From NCBI GenBank assembly GCA_030044325.1, contig JASHWA010000018.1, forward strand, positions 1 to 8,125: a stretch of DNA of 8,125 nucleotides. Direction: 5' to 3'. This document shows, piece after piece, positions 1 to 6,104 of this stretch (its first letter is position 1; each line of letters starts with the position of its first letter). Below the pieces are notes generated by a model that saw nothing but the letters and a program-made list of their open reading frames with translations, had not been told where the DNA came from and ran no database searches. The DNA is from Bryobacteraceae bacterium (GTDB lineage Bacteria > Acidobacteriota > Terriglobia > Bryobacterales > Bryobacteraceae). The position numbers and the translations under genes were made by a program.

Positions 1-105
1 GGGAACGTCGGGAACGCCGGCGACGATGACGCGGCCGGGTTCGCCGCAGGCGTGCGCGTCGACGGCTTTGATCACTGTCGAAAATTCGCGTGAATTCGGG
101 TTCAT
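1..105 (-). CDS. Proline racemase family protein (hydroxyproline epimerase / trans-3-hydroxyproline dehydratase), N-terminus only
   Basis: The first 35 codons of a gene running off the left edge, starting at ATG 105-103, six bases after the stop of the SDR gene. The visible protein contains VDAHACGEPGRVIVAGVPDVP-like sequence: residues 15-35 match the family's opening VDxHxxGEPxRVxxGGxPxxP block, the first strand and loop of the proline racemase fold. Family members are cytosolic, cofactor-independent enzymes that racemise proline, epimerise trans-4-hydroxy-L-proline at C2, or dehydrate trans-3-hydroxy-L-proline. The two residues that separate these activities (Cys/Cys versus Cys/Thr, near residues 90 and 255 in the family) lie outside the window, so the reaction cannot be assigned. 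No clear Shine-Dalgarno precedes the ATG; a GTG at codon 11 (75-73) is an alternative start. The tight spacing implies co-transcription with the SDR and FAD oxidoreductase genes. Confidence 0.8.
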   Translation of the reverse strand, partial: MNPNSREFSTVIKAVDAHACGEPGRVIVAGVPDVP

Positions 106-111
106 TCGCGG

Positions 112-903
112 CTACAAAACACCCCGCAGCATTCCGCCGTCGACTTGCAGCGTCGCTCCGGTGATGTACGCCGCCGCATTCGACAACAGAAACACGGCCG
201 CGTGCGCGAAATCTTCGGGCGAGCCGTAGCGGCCGAGCGGAATCGCCGCGGCGGCGCGCTGTTGCACTTCCTCGATCGGAATCCCCAGGCGCTTGCTGTT
301 CGATTCATCCAGCTCCCGCACCCGATCCGTGTCGATGCGGCCGGGGATCAACTGGTTCACGCGGATTTTCTTGGGCGCGAGCTCCATTGCGAGCGTTTTC
401 GAGAGGGCTGAAACGCTTCCGCGAATCACATTCGAAAGCGCCAGGTTGGCGATCGGCTCTTTGACCGAGCCTGAAGTCGGCAGCACGATCGCCCCGCCGC
501 CGCGCATGGCCATGGACGGCACGGCCAGACGGATCATGCGCACCGCGCTCATCAGAAGCAATTCGAACGCGCGCTGCCATGCGGCGTCGTCGAAGCTGAG
601 CGTCGCTCCGGGCGGCGGACCGCCCGAGTTGGTGAACAGGAGATCGATTCCTTCAAAACGGTCGAGCGTCGCCTGGTGCCACTGCGCGATCGCCTTGGCG
701 CTTGAAACATCGGCCGCGACCGCCAGCACCGTTCCGCCGGTCTCCTTTTGAATGCGCTGCGCCGCGGCGGAGATCGCATCGGCGTCGCGCGACGACATCG
801 AAACCAGCGCCCCTTCGGCCGCAAGCGCCCGCGCCACGGCGAATCCCAACCCCCGGCTCGCGCCGGCGACCATCGCTACTTTGTTTGTTAATCCCAGCTC
901 CAT
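112..903 (-). CDS. SDR family oxidoreductase with non-canonical active site
   Basis: A 263-residue classical-length short-chain dehydrogenase/reductase, a cytosolic NAD(P)(H)-dependent Rossmann enzyme. Numbered from the GTG at 918, the sequence shows the dinucleotide motif GASRGLG at 19-25, an NSGG loop at 97-100 (in place of NNAG), the catalytic serine region PTSGS with Ser149, PG at 192-193, and the C-terminal ITGATLQVDGG block typical of FabG-like SDRs. The YxxxK pair is absent: the aligned residues are Ser162 and Arg166 (LSNVIRG), 13 residues after Ser149, as expected for the Tyr position. I prefer ATG 903 over GTG 918 because homologues usually begin MELGLxxKVA and GGGGAG lies just upstream. 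It follows the FAD oxidoreductase by about 30 bases and precedes the racemase-family gene by 6, so it is probably in the same operon. Substrate unknown; I recall a similar SxxxR subgroup among 3-oxoacyl-ACP-reductase-like SDRs. Confidence 0.9.
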   Translation of the reverse strand: MELGLTNKVAMVAGASRGLGFAVARALAAEGALVSMSSRDADAISAAAQRIQKETGGTVLAVAADVSSAKAIAQWHQATLDRFEGIDLLFTNSGGPPPGATLSFDDAAWQRAFELLLMSAVRMIRLAVPSMAMRGGGAIVLPTSGSVKEPIANLALSNVIRGSVSALSKTLAMELAPKKIRVNQLIPGRIDTDRVRELDESNSKRLGIPIEEVQQRAAAAIPLGRYGSPEDFAHAAVFLLSNAAAYITGATLQVDGGMLRGVL

Positions 904-929
904 TGCCCCACTCCCCACTCCCCACTTCC
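904..929 (-). repeat. Short tandem repeat (7-base GTGGGGA units) at the SDR start
   Basis: On the minus strand, three near-identical 7-base units (GTGGGGA, GTGGGGA, then GTGGGGC, preceded by GGGAA) sit between the oxidoreductase stop and the SDR ATG. The G-rich unit supplies the likely ribosome binding site for ATG 903. Unit number sets the distance to the upstream GTG alternative and could slip during replication. Only three units are present, so this may be chance in a purine-rich leader. Confidence 0.5.
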
Positions 930-933
930 CGAT

Positions 934-2094
934 TCAGAACACCGCAGTCTCCTGGATCATTCTGCCTTCGGCGAAACGATTGTAATCGAGCAGCCGCGCG
1001 TCGATCAGATCCGTGGTTCCTTTCAAAATCAGATCCGCCATGATTTTTCCCGTCGCCGGCGAATGCATCACGCCATGGCCGCTGAATCCGCTCGCCAGAT
1101 ACAATCCCGCAATTCCCGGCGCGGCGCCCAGGATGGGATGATGATCCGGCGTCATCTCGTACAGTCCCGCCCAGGCGCGCGACGGATTCACCTCCACCTG
1201 TTCGAGCACCGGCACGCGCGCCACGCCGAGCGTCAGCACCTTTTCGACAAACGCGCGATCGAAATTGGTATTGAAGCTCGGTTTCTCCTCCGGATCGCAC
1301 CAGGCCATCAACAGCCCGAGACCCTCCGGGCGAAAATGAAATCCGGTCGCGAGATCGATGGTCATCGGGGCGCCGTGCGAGATTTTATCGAACGGTTCGG
1401 TCGGAACCAGCATGCGCCGCAGCGGCTCCACCGGCAGATCGAGCCCGGCCATTTTAGCCACCCGCGCCGACCACGCGCCCGTCGCGTTCACCACGGTTCG
1501 CGTGGCGATCGAACCCGCGGAAGTCCGCACGCCGGAAACGCCGTTCGAATCGCGATCGATGGCGATCACCTCGGCGTCGCGGAAAACGCGCGCTCCCTGA
1601 TCGCAGGCGCGCAGCGTGAATCCGGTCATGACGCTATAGGGATCGACAAAACCATCCGTGGAGCAAAACGTCCCGCCTACGATATCGTCGGCGCGCACCT
1701 GCGGAACCGTTCGGACGATATCTTCGGTGGTGACGAGCTCCACGGTTTCGAGCCCCGAGGCGCGCTGGATCACGACGTTGCTGCGCAGATAGCCCATCTG
1801 GCGCTGGTTCGTCGCCATCAGAAGATAGCCTTGGGGTCGATACCCGGACGGGTATCCCAGCCGCTCCTCGAAGTCGCGAAAAAACGGGATCGAGTACAGC
1901 GACATGCGGATGCTCGAGGGTGTCGAAAACTGGGCCCGCACGCCTCCCATGCTTTTTCCGGTGGATCCCTTGCCTTGATGCGATTCGCGTTCGAGGATCA
2001 CCACGTCGCGGCATCCGGCGCTGGTGAGATGATAGGCGATGCTGGCGCCGACGATTCCGCCTCCGACAATGACGACTTCCGCCGATTGGACCAA
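934..2094 (-). CDS. FAD-dependent oxidoreductase, DAO / sarcosine oxidase beta-like family
   Basis: A 386-residue flavoprotein of the D-amino-acid oxidase superfamily (glycine/sarcosine oxidase, DadA, dimethylglycine dehydrogenase-type). The Rossmann FAD site is at the N-terminus: GGGIVG at 11-16 and the ribose-binding Glu35 at the end of the second strand (VVILERE). A STGKSMGGVRAQF segment follows (44-56); NATGAWS at 203-209 is the second FAD-contacting segment; RAWAGLYEMTPDHHPILG (307-324) and GFSGHGVMHSPATGK (336-350) form the C-terminal FAD/substrate block. Such enzymes oxidise the C-N bond of secondary or D-amino acids, passing electrons to O2 or an acceptor. No covalent-flavin cysteine can be assigned. 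The start is TTG: an in-frame TAG lies four codons upstream and no ATG or GTG is close, and the Rossmann strand begins immediately. No strong Shine-Dalgarno is seen. With the racemase-family gene downstream, a D-(hydroxy)proline or related amino acid is a reasonable substrate guess, not a demonstrated one. Confidence 0.9.
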   Translation of the reverse strand: MVQSAEVVIVGGGIVGASIAYHLTSAGCRDVVILERESHQGKGSTGKSMGGVRAQFSTPSSIRMSLYSIPFFRDFEERLGYPSGYRPQGYLLMATNQRQMGYLRSNVVIQRASGLETVELVTTEDIVRTVPQVRADDIVGGTFCSTDGFVDPYSVMTGFTLRACDQGARVFRDAEVIAIDRDSNGVSGVRTSAGSIATRTVVNATGAWSARVAKMAGLDLPVEPLRRMLVPTEPFDKISHGAPMTIDLATGFHFRPEGLGLLMAWCDPEEKPSFNTNFDRAFVEKVLTLGVARVPVLEQVEVNPSRAWAGLYEMTPDHHPILGAAPGIAGLYLASGFSGHGVMHSPATGKIMADLILKGTTDLIDARLLDYNRFAEGRMIQETAVF

Positions 2095-2155
2095 ATCAAC
2101 AGTCTAGTTCACCGGCGAATCGCGGCGCAGGACGGGACGCTCGGCCGTGCGCCAC
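2095..2155 (-). other. Spacer between pilus operon and catabolic genes, with a weak inverted repeat
   Basis: This 61-base gap separates the pseudopilin stop (TAG 2158-2156) from the TTG start of the FAD oxidoreductase. TGCGCC at 2148-2153 pairs with GGCGCA at 2124-2129 across an 18-base loop, and a smaller GCGA-A-TCGC palindrome lies at about 2116-2124. Neither is followed by a T-run on the minus strand, so this is not a convincing intrinsic terminator. I see no good promoter. The gap may be where one operon ends and the next begins, or read-through may continue. Confidence 0.3.
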
Positions 2156-3391
2156 CTAATTCTGCTGCTGGTTGGGTTGCGAGCTTCCGAGGGTCGGCGA
2201 AGTGGGCGCCGTGGGTGTCTGGCCGCCGGGGCCCGATGCTCCGGATGGATTCTGGCCGTTCGGATTCTGCGTTCCCTGCGATCCCCCGGCCGGCGCCCCC
2301 GGCTGCCCGTTATTCAGCTTGAAAATGAACTCCCAATTCTGGTACTTCTGCTGGGTATTGTAGATTTTGATGCTGGGACCTTTGAACAGGCTCGCGACCC
2401 CGGCAAGTCCGCCGGACATGTTTTGTCCCGGCTGTCCCGCAGGCGACGCGCCGGTCAACATTCCATTGATCGCGCCGACCACGGGATTGGCCGGCGCGCC
2501 CTGTCCGCCAAACGCGCCCTGGCCGCCCGGCGCAGTCGGGTTTTGACCCGGCAACTGTCCGGTGGGAATCCCGCCGGGCATTCCGGGAAGCTGGATGGGA
2601 GGTTGGCCCGGGGCTTGGCCCGGAAACTGGCCCGGCGTCTGACCGGGAACCTGTCCGGCTTGCGGGGGTTGACCGGGAAGCAAGCCCGGAAGCTGCGGGG
2701 GAGCCTGGCCGGGTTGGGGACCGGTCGCTCCGCTGGGCTGAATCGGCGCGAGCGTGATCGGCGGCCAGTAGCGCGGGTCGTTGGGATCGACATTTTCCGG
2801 CGTCGAAGGACCGGCGGGTGTCAGCGTGCGGTCGCTGGGACGCTGGTACACGGCTGCGTTCACGGTGGGGCCGTCATCGCCGCTCGCTCCGCTCGCACCC
2901 GACCCTCCCGAGCCGCTCGCGCCGGAGGCTCCGCTCGCACCCGAAGTTCCGGCGGGTTTTTCCACCAGCGAATCGGTCAACTGCCCGGCGGCGTTCACGT
3001 GGATGAGCCGCCATTCGCTTTTGCCGGTCATCGGGTCGATATAGCGCCGCCGCAGAAAGCGCTGGTTGTTGGCGCTGCTTTTATCGAGATCGTCGATCGA
3101 CGACGGATATTTCCTGTTCTTGACGAAATACTCCTGGATGGCGCGCTTGTACTGCTCGCCGCGATCGATCAGCAGTTGTTCTTTATCGCGCTGCGCCTCG
3201 AAAGCGACGCGCGGCATCTGCATGTACAGCATCAGCGCGACCGACGCGGCCAGCAGGAAGATCACCAGCAAAGCAAATCCACGCTCGCCACGTGGCGCAC
3301 GCACTCCTGCGTGCCATGCCGGCACGTTTGCCGACGCCTCGCCTCGCGTGCCCACACCCGCATTCTTTGAATTGGGAACCGATTCCTTCAT
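2156..3391 (-). CDS. Type IV pilin-like / type II secretion pseudopilin with collagen-like and Pro/Gln/Gly-rich regions
   Basis: A 411-residue pseudopilin. A class III prepilin signal RGERG/FALLV gives predicted PilD-type cleavage after Gly38, then a hydrophobic helix (39-58) continuing into an amphipathic helix. The mature protein lacks Glu5 (F-A-L-L-V), as in GspK/PilX-type minor pseudopilins. Residues 80-140 are a GspG-like globular segment, with KNRKYPSSIDDL, RFLRRRYIDPMTG and EWRLIHV. Residues 148-174 are a collagen-like run of Gly-Ala-Ser triplets; about 221-299 is a PGQ/LPGQ low-complexity stretch; SIKIYNTQQKYQNWEFIF (340-357) is a conserved-looking C-terminal motif before a Gln/Asn/Gly/Pro-rich tail. 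The start is firm: ATG overlaps the previous stop as ATGA, with GGAG eight bases upstream (3400-3403). The leader is unusually long (38 residues) and its middle looks like an inserted repeat. It ends the pilus operon; a minor fibre subunit or tip/priming protein is likely. Confidence 0.85.
   Translation of the reverse strand: MKESVPNSKNAGVGTRGEASANVPAWHAGVRAPRGERGFALLVIFLLAASVALMLYMQMPRVAFEAQRDKEQLLIDRGEQYKRAIQEYFVKNRKYPSSIDDLDKSSANNQRFLRRRYIDPMTGKSEWRLIHVNAAGQLTDSLVEKPAGTSGASGASGASGSGGSGASGASGDDGPTVNAAVYQRPSDRTLTPAGPSTPENVDPNDPRYWPPITLAPIQPSGATGPQPGQAPPQLPGLLPGQPPQAGQVPGQTPGQFPGQAPGQPPIQLPGMPGGIPTGQLPGQNPTAPGGQGAFGGQGAPANPVVGAINGMLTGASPAGQPGQNMSGGLAGVASLFKGPSIKIYNTQQKYQNWEFIFKLNNGQPGAPAGGSQGTQNPNGQNPSGASGPGGQTPTAPTSPTLGSSQPNQQQN
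2495..2731 (-). repeat. Low-complexity PGQ/LPGQ coding repeat
   Basis: An in-frame, imperfect repeat within the pseudopilin gene (residues about 221-299) encodes recurrent PGQ, LPGQ, QxPG and GGQG units. The + strand shows repeated CCCGG-rich words such as TGGCCCGG and ACCGGGAA. It probably encodes a flexible, disordered spacer. The units vary in sequence and length, so this is an old, diverged repeat rather than a fresh microsatellite. Confidence 0.75.
2879..2950 (-). repeat. Collagen-like Gly-Ala-Ser triplet repeat
   Basis: Residues 148-171 of the pseudopilin are mostly G-A-S triplets. Glycines at 148, 151, 154, 157, 160 and 163 keep one phase; after an SGGSG break, 165, 168, 171 and 174 keep another, as in interrupted collagen-like repeats. 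At DNA level the 17-base word at 2886-2902 recurs at 2928-2944, 42 bases (14 codons) apart and in frame, which points to duplication. Confidence 0.8.
3285..3367 (-). repeat. Putative palindromic repeat inserted in the pseudopilin leader
   Basis: Codons 9 to about 36 of the pseudopilin contain a perfect 7-base-pair hairpin (GCACGCA 3297-3303, TGCGTGC 3308-3314, loop CTCC), then GTGCC 3311-3315 / GGCAC 3321-3325 around a five-base loop. The encoded peptide (GTRGEAS...PAWHAGVRAPRG) is unlike a prepilin leader, and the true basic RGERG end follows directly. I infer a dispersed REP-like or mini repeat that inserted in frame; its copy number elsewhere cannot be seen here. Confidence 0.45.
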
Positions 3392-4113
3392 CCCTGCAAC
3401 TCCGCCACCAGCGGCAGCGTCTGCTCGTCTTTGAACTGCGTATCCTCCACTACCACCGAGTTTACGCCGATTTTGACGACTTTATAGCGATTCTTGATGA
3501 GCTCGTTTTCCGAGGCGACGTCGATATCGTCGCCATCGAGGAAAAACGCCCGCTTGGTGGCGCCGCGCGCCGAATAGCCGAAGAATTTGAGCGGAATCGC
3601 CGGCGGCGGCGGCGGACCGGGCGGTTTCCTCGCCTCTTCGGCCTTTTTCTCCGCGATCTTCCTCGCTTCCTCGTCGGCTTTTTGCTGCGCGATCACTTTG
3701 ATCGGGTCGACCGGCGGGGGAGGCGCGGCGCCGAACGCGAAGACGCTGCGCACGCCGCCTTTCATCTCCATCTCCCGCAGCTTGGCCAGCAGCTCGACAC
3801 GCACGGTGGGGTCGATCTTGCTCACATCCGTGCCCTCTTTGAGCTTGAGGGTAGGACGGTAATCCTCGACGCGGCCATTGTCGTGCCGCACTCTCCGTTC
3901 GATCGATACCGGGACAGGGGAGGTTGTGCGCGGCGGAACAGGACTCGCCTCGGTAGCCATGGGAACGGGAGCGGGCATCGAAACCGGGCCGCTTGAAGAC
4001 GAAGACGACGACGACGCGTCATAGATGAACACGCCGATCAGGACCACGGCGAGAGCGCCCAGAATCGCGAGATTCCTCTTATTCGCTCCGACGTTAGAAG
4101 GAATCAGTTTCAT
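3388..4113 (-). CDS. PilP / GspC-like inner-membrane pilus assembly protein
   Basis: A 241-residue protein with a short cytoplasmic N-terminus, one membrane helix (about 14-31, LAILGALAVVLIGVFIY), then an eight-serine run (34-41) and a Pro/Ser-rich linker. Residues 85-125 are a mixed-charge segment (RPTLKLKEGTDVSKIDP); 141-163 is a highly charged helix (KADEEARKIAEKKAEEARK); a polyproline stretch follows (165-172). The C-terminal 173-238 segment (PLKFFGYSARG, FFLDGDDIDVASENELI, YKVVKIGVNSVVVEDTQF) looks like the small beta-domain of PilP and the GspC HR region, which contacts PilNO and the secretin. It is membrane-anchored and periplasmic, but no lipobox is seen, whereas classical PilP is a lipoprotein; the topology is therefore more GspC-like. 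ATGA overlaps join it to pilO upstream and the pseudopilin downstream. The family call rests on the C-terminal pattern and operon position. Confidence 0.75.
   Translation of the reverse strand: MKLIPSNVGANKRNLAILGALAVVLIGVFIYDASSSSSSSSGPVSMPAPVPMATEASPVPPRTTSPVPVSIERRVRHDNGRVEDYRPTLKLKEGTDVSKIDPTVRVELLAKLREMEMKGGVRSVFAFGAAPPPPVDPIKVIAQQKADEEARKIAEKKAEEARKPPGPPPPPAIPLKFFGYSARGATKRAFFLDGDDIDVASENELIKNRYKVVKIGVNSVVVEDTQFKDEQTLPLVAELQG
3991..4014 (-). repeat. Serine-codon microsatellite in the PilP-like gene
   Basis: Eight consecutive Ser codons (34-41), mostly TCG with TCT, TCA and AGC interruptions, follow the membrane helix. Three pure TCG codons sit at the 5' end. In-frame length change would alter linker length without shifting frame. 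Confidence 0.7.
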
Positions 4114-4688
4114 TCGCCGCCAGTGTCACCCGCGTCGCGCACAAACGTGTTCAGCTTCATGCTCACTTCAAGCACATCGCTCTTAGTCTGCGGCGCCACG
4201 CTCAGAGATTCGATGACCAGCAGCCCGGGCGCGCGGTCGATCGCATAGACAAAGTGCATCAAGTCCTGATAGGTGCCCTCGTACGCCGCCGTGATGCTCA
4301 TGGTGCTTAAATTATCGGACCCCTCGACGGGTTCGAGCGTGTAGGCGTGGTCGCGCTGTTTGAGCTTGGTCTGCTGCGCCGCGGTTTCGAGCTCCGTCAG
4401 GACCGTTGAAAACGCCGTCCGGTTGTTCAGAAAATATTTGCCCAGAAAATCGTCGCCCTGCTGGCGTCCTTTTTGAACCGCCGCCGCGTGCGTGCGGGTG
4501 GTTTCAAGACGCGCCAGTTGCGAGCGAAGCTGGCTCTCGAGCGTGACGCGCTCGCGTTCCAGCTGTTCCGCCGAACCGCCGGGAGGGAACAGAACCAGTC
4601 CCGCGGCGACCAGGTTTGCCAGCACCAGCGTGCCGAGGATGGCGCGCACCACCGTCTGCGGCTCGCGGATTTTAAAGCTTCTGCGCAT
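4110..4688 (-). CDS. pilO: Type IV pilus alignment protein PilO
   Basis: A 192-residue bitopic inner-membrane protein. A basic cytoplasmic tip (MRRSFKIREP) precedes a membrane helix at about 14-34, followed by a periplasmic coiled coil (about 38-75, rich in Glu, Leu, Arg and Gln) and an alpha/beta domain. The run SITAAYEGTYQDLMHFVYAID (131-151) is the characteristic PilO/GspM signature, in which a strand leads to the helix packing the ferredoxin-like fold; VIESLSVAP and LEVSMKLNTFV (158-183) are the closing strands. PilO pairs with PilN to form the periplasmic alignment ring that couples the inner-membrane motor to PilP and the secretin. Its ATG lies 17 bases inside the 3' end of pilN, and its stop overlaps the next start as ATGA, so translation is probably coupled. 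Length is usual for the family. Confidence 0.88.
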   Translation of the reverse strand: MRRSFKIREPQTVVRAILGTLVLANLVAAGLVLFPPGGSAEQLERERVTLESQLRSQLARLETTRTHAAAVQKGRQQGDDFLGKYFLNNRTAFSTVLTELETAAQQTKLKQRDHAYTLEPVEGSDNLSTMSITAAYEGTYQDLMHFVYAIDRAPGLLVIESLSVAPQTKSDVLEVSMKLNTFVRDAGDTGGE

Positions 4689-5241
4689 AGTTCACCGTCA
4701 CGCGATAGCGGTACAGCGGGTCATTCTGGGAAGGCGGCAGCGAGCTGTGCCCTTCAATCGGCCCGAACAGCGGCGATTCTTCGAGCTTCTTCAAAAATCC
4801 GATCACCGCGGTGGGATCTTTCGCGCCGACCACCATGTCGAGCATCACTTCATTGCTTGAAGTGATGGCCGGAAGGCGCACCGAAATCACTTCGACGTCG
4901 TAGGGCATCACGCTTTCAAGATCGGCGAAAATCCGCGTCCAACTGATCGATTTCCGCTGGATCAGCGTATTTAAGAGCTGGCTCTGTGCGAGCACCTGCG
5001 CGTTGGTCGGCTCGCGCAGGAACGCGTCCAGCTTAGCCTGTTCCGCCGCGGCCGACTGCGCCTGCGCGCTCAGCTTTTCGACCGCCAGCCGCGCGTCCTT
5101 GGCGCGCGCGCGCTCATTCAGGATCAGCGAAATCATGATCCCCAGGAACACCACCAGCACGATCGCGCAGGCCGCCGAGGCGAGGAACATCGGCCGGTCC
5201 TTGCGGAACGGCTCGCTCGATAGATTGATGGGAATGCGCAT
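4672..5241 (-). CDS. pilN: Type IV pilus assembly protein PilN
   Basis: A 189-residue bitopic inner-membrane protein. The cytoplasmic N-terminus begins RIPINLSSEPFR; the INL motif at 5-7 corresponds to the conserved PilN peptide that docks in the PilM groove. A membrane helix at about 19-41 follows, then a coiled coil (about 43-75, Ala/Gln/Lys-rich) and an alpha/beta periplasmic domain with SWTRIFADLESVMPYDVEVISVRLP (100-124), typical of PilN/GspL-type domains, and a closing VIGFLKKLEESPLFG helix (146-160). It heterodimerises with PilO. The ATG overlaps the pilM stop as TGATG, and AGGT at 5251-5254 gives a good ribosome binding site nine bases upstream. The family assignment is strong because the pilM-N-O order is conserved. 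Confidence 0.9.
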   Translation of the reverse strand: MRIPINLSSEPFRKDRPMFLASAACAIVLVVFLGIMISLILNERARAKDARLAVEKLSAQAQSAAAEQAKLDAFLREPTNAQVLAQSQLLNTLIQRKSISWTRIFADLESVMPYDVEVISVRLPAITSSNEVMLDMVVGAKDPTAVIGFLKKLEESPLFGPIEGHSSLPPSQNDPLYRYRVTVNYAQKL

Positions 5242-6104
5242 CAGCCCGCCACCTGTTCCAGGTACCCCAGCAGCCCCGCGTTATGCGGCCCCGGCGTCCC
5301 GAACCTGCTGCGCAGCACTTCCACCTCGCATTTGAGGCCCGCGGCGGCGTCCTGCGGGATGCCGCATAAAATCAATTTGCTCACCGGTTGTTTCAATTCA
5401 TCCTCGACGTAGGCGAAGGTGGGGTGGAGCACGGCGAGGACTTCGTCCGCGCTGGTTTCCTCGATGCTCACGCAGCGGAACAGCTTGATCACGACTCCGG
5501 CGATCACCGCGACGGTCAGCGCGTGTCCCGAAAGCTTCGCCAGCACCGCGATCGCTTCGGGCTTGTGCAGGTTGAGCGCGGCGATGGCCGAGGTGGTGAT
5601 CACCCCCGGATGAAAACCCGCGCTGCGGAACAGCGCCTCGTATCGCGCGATCACTTCGAGGGCGACCGTCACCGCCAGCACTTCGACTTTCTTTTGTCCG
5701 GAAGGCGCGGGCTGGACGAAATAACTCACCGCGGCCGAATCGATATCGAAGGGGATGGTTTTTTTCACGCGAAAGCGCACCAGCGACGCCTGCTCCTCGG
5801 CCGCTTGCGGGAACGAATCGAAGTCGAGCACGGTGACGCGCGCGGCGTAGTCGGGCAAAATCACGGCCGCCGGTTTGCGTTTCTTGGCGTGCGCGGCGGG
5901 CGCCAGCCTGTGGATGGTCGAAAGGATCGCGTCGGCGCGCAGGATATTATCTTCGACAGGCGAGGGCACCAGCGTCCCTGCCTCAAAAGGCTCGAATCCG
6001 GTCTCACCGCCCTGCGCGAACGCCAGGCCGGCTTCGGAAAGCTCGAACAGGTGGCTGGGCGGAGGGTCTTTGACCAGGCGCGTGATTTGATTCAAGAACG
6101 ACAA
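5241..6104 (-). CDS. pilM: PilM-like actin-fold pilus assembly protein (shortened)
   Basis: A 287-residue cytoplasmic protein matching PilM over several blocks: VILPDYAARVTVLDFDSFP (81-99), EEQASLVRFRVKKTIPFDID (103-122) and the VTVALEVIARYEALFRSAGF helix (145-164). PilM binds the PilN N-terminus and transmits the motor state. It is about 60 residues shorter than typical PilM (near 350). The expected first phosphate loop (DIGxxxxK) is replaced by LFELSEAGLAFAQ, the second by SGHALTVAVIAG, and the adenosine GG motif by LILCGIPQD (245-252), so ATP binding is doubtful. The start is TTG 6104, directly after the pilB stop (TGATTG), with GAGGG upstream; TTG 6095 is the only near alternative. It abuts pilB and overlaps pilN by one base. 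Confidence 0.85.
   Translation of the reverse strand: MSFLNQITRLVKDPPPSHLFELSEAGLAFAQGGETGFEPFEAGTLVPSPVEDNILRADAILSTIHRLAPAAHAKKRKPAAVILPDYAARVTVLDFDSFPQAAEEQASLVRFRVKKTIPFDIDSAAVSYFVQPAPSGQKKVEVLAVTVALEVIARYEALFRSAGFHPGVITTSAIAALNLHKPEAIAVLAKLSGHALTVAVIAGVVIKLFRCVSIEETSADEVLAVLHPTFAYVEDELKQPVSKLILCGIPQDAAAGLKCEVEVLRSRFGTPGPHNAGLLGYLEQVAG

Noticed and set aside
653..1300. A 215-codon minus-strand frame spanning the end of the FAD oxidoreductase and the start of the SDR gene.
   Set aside because: It is out of frame with both convincing families and has no recognisable fold or start signal.
2116..2153. An intrinsic terminator after the pseudopilin gene.
   Set aside because: The stem is only six pairs with an 18-base loop and no T-run follows, so it is listed only as a weak inverted repeat in the spacer.
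1063..2322. A 419-codon plus-strand frame opposite the FAD oxidoreductase.
   Set aside because: The translation is Arg/His-rich and motif-free, while the minus strand has a complete DAO family protein.
2879..2950. A possible CRISPR-like or tandem array because of regularly spaced repeats.
   Set aside because: The repeats are codon triplets in frame with a pseudopilin and have no spacers.
2147..3370. A 407-codon plus-strand frame opposite the pseudopilin gene.
   Set aside because: It exists because of the repeat composition of the minus-strand gene; its Arg/Gly repeats mirror the Pro/Gln/Gly coding repeat.
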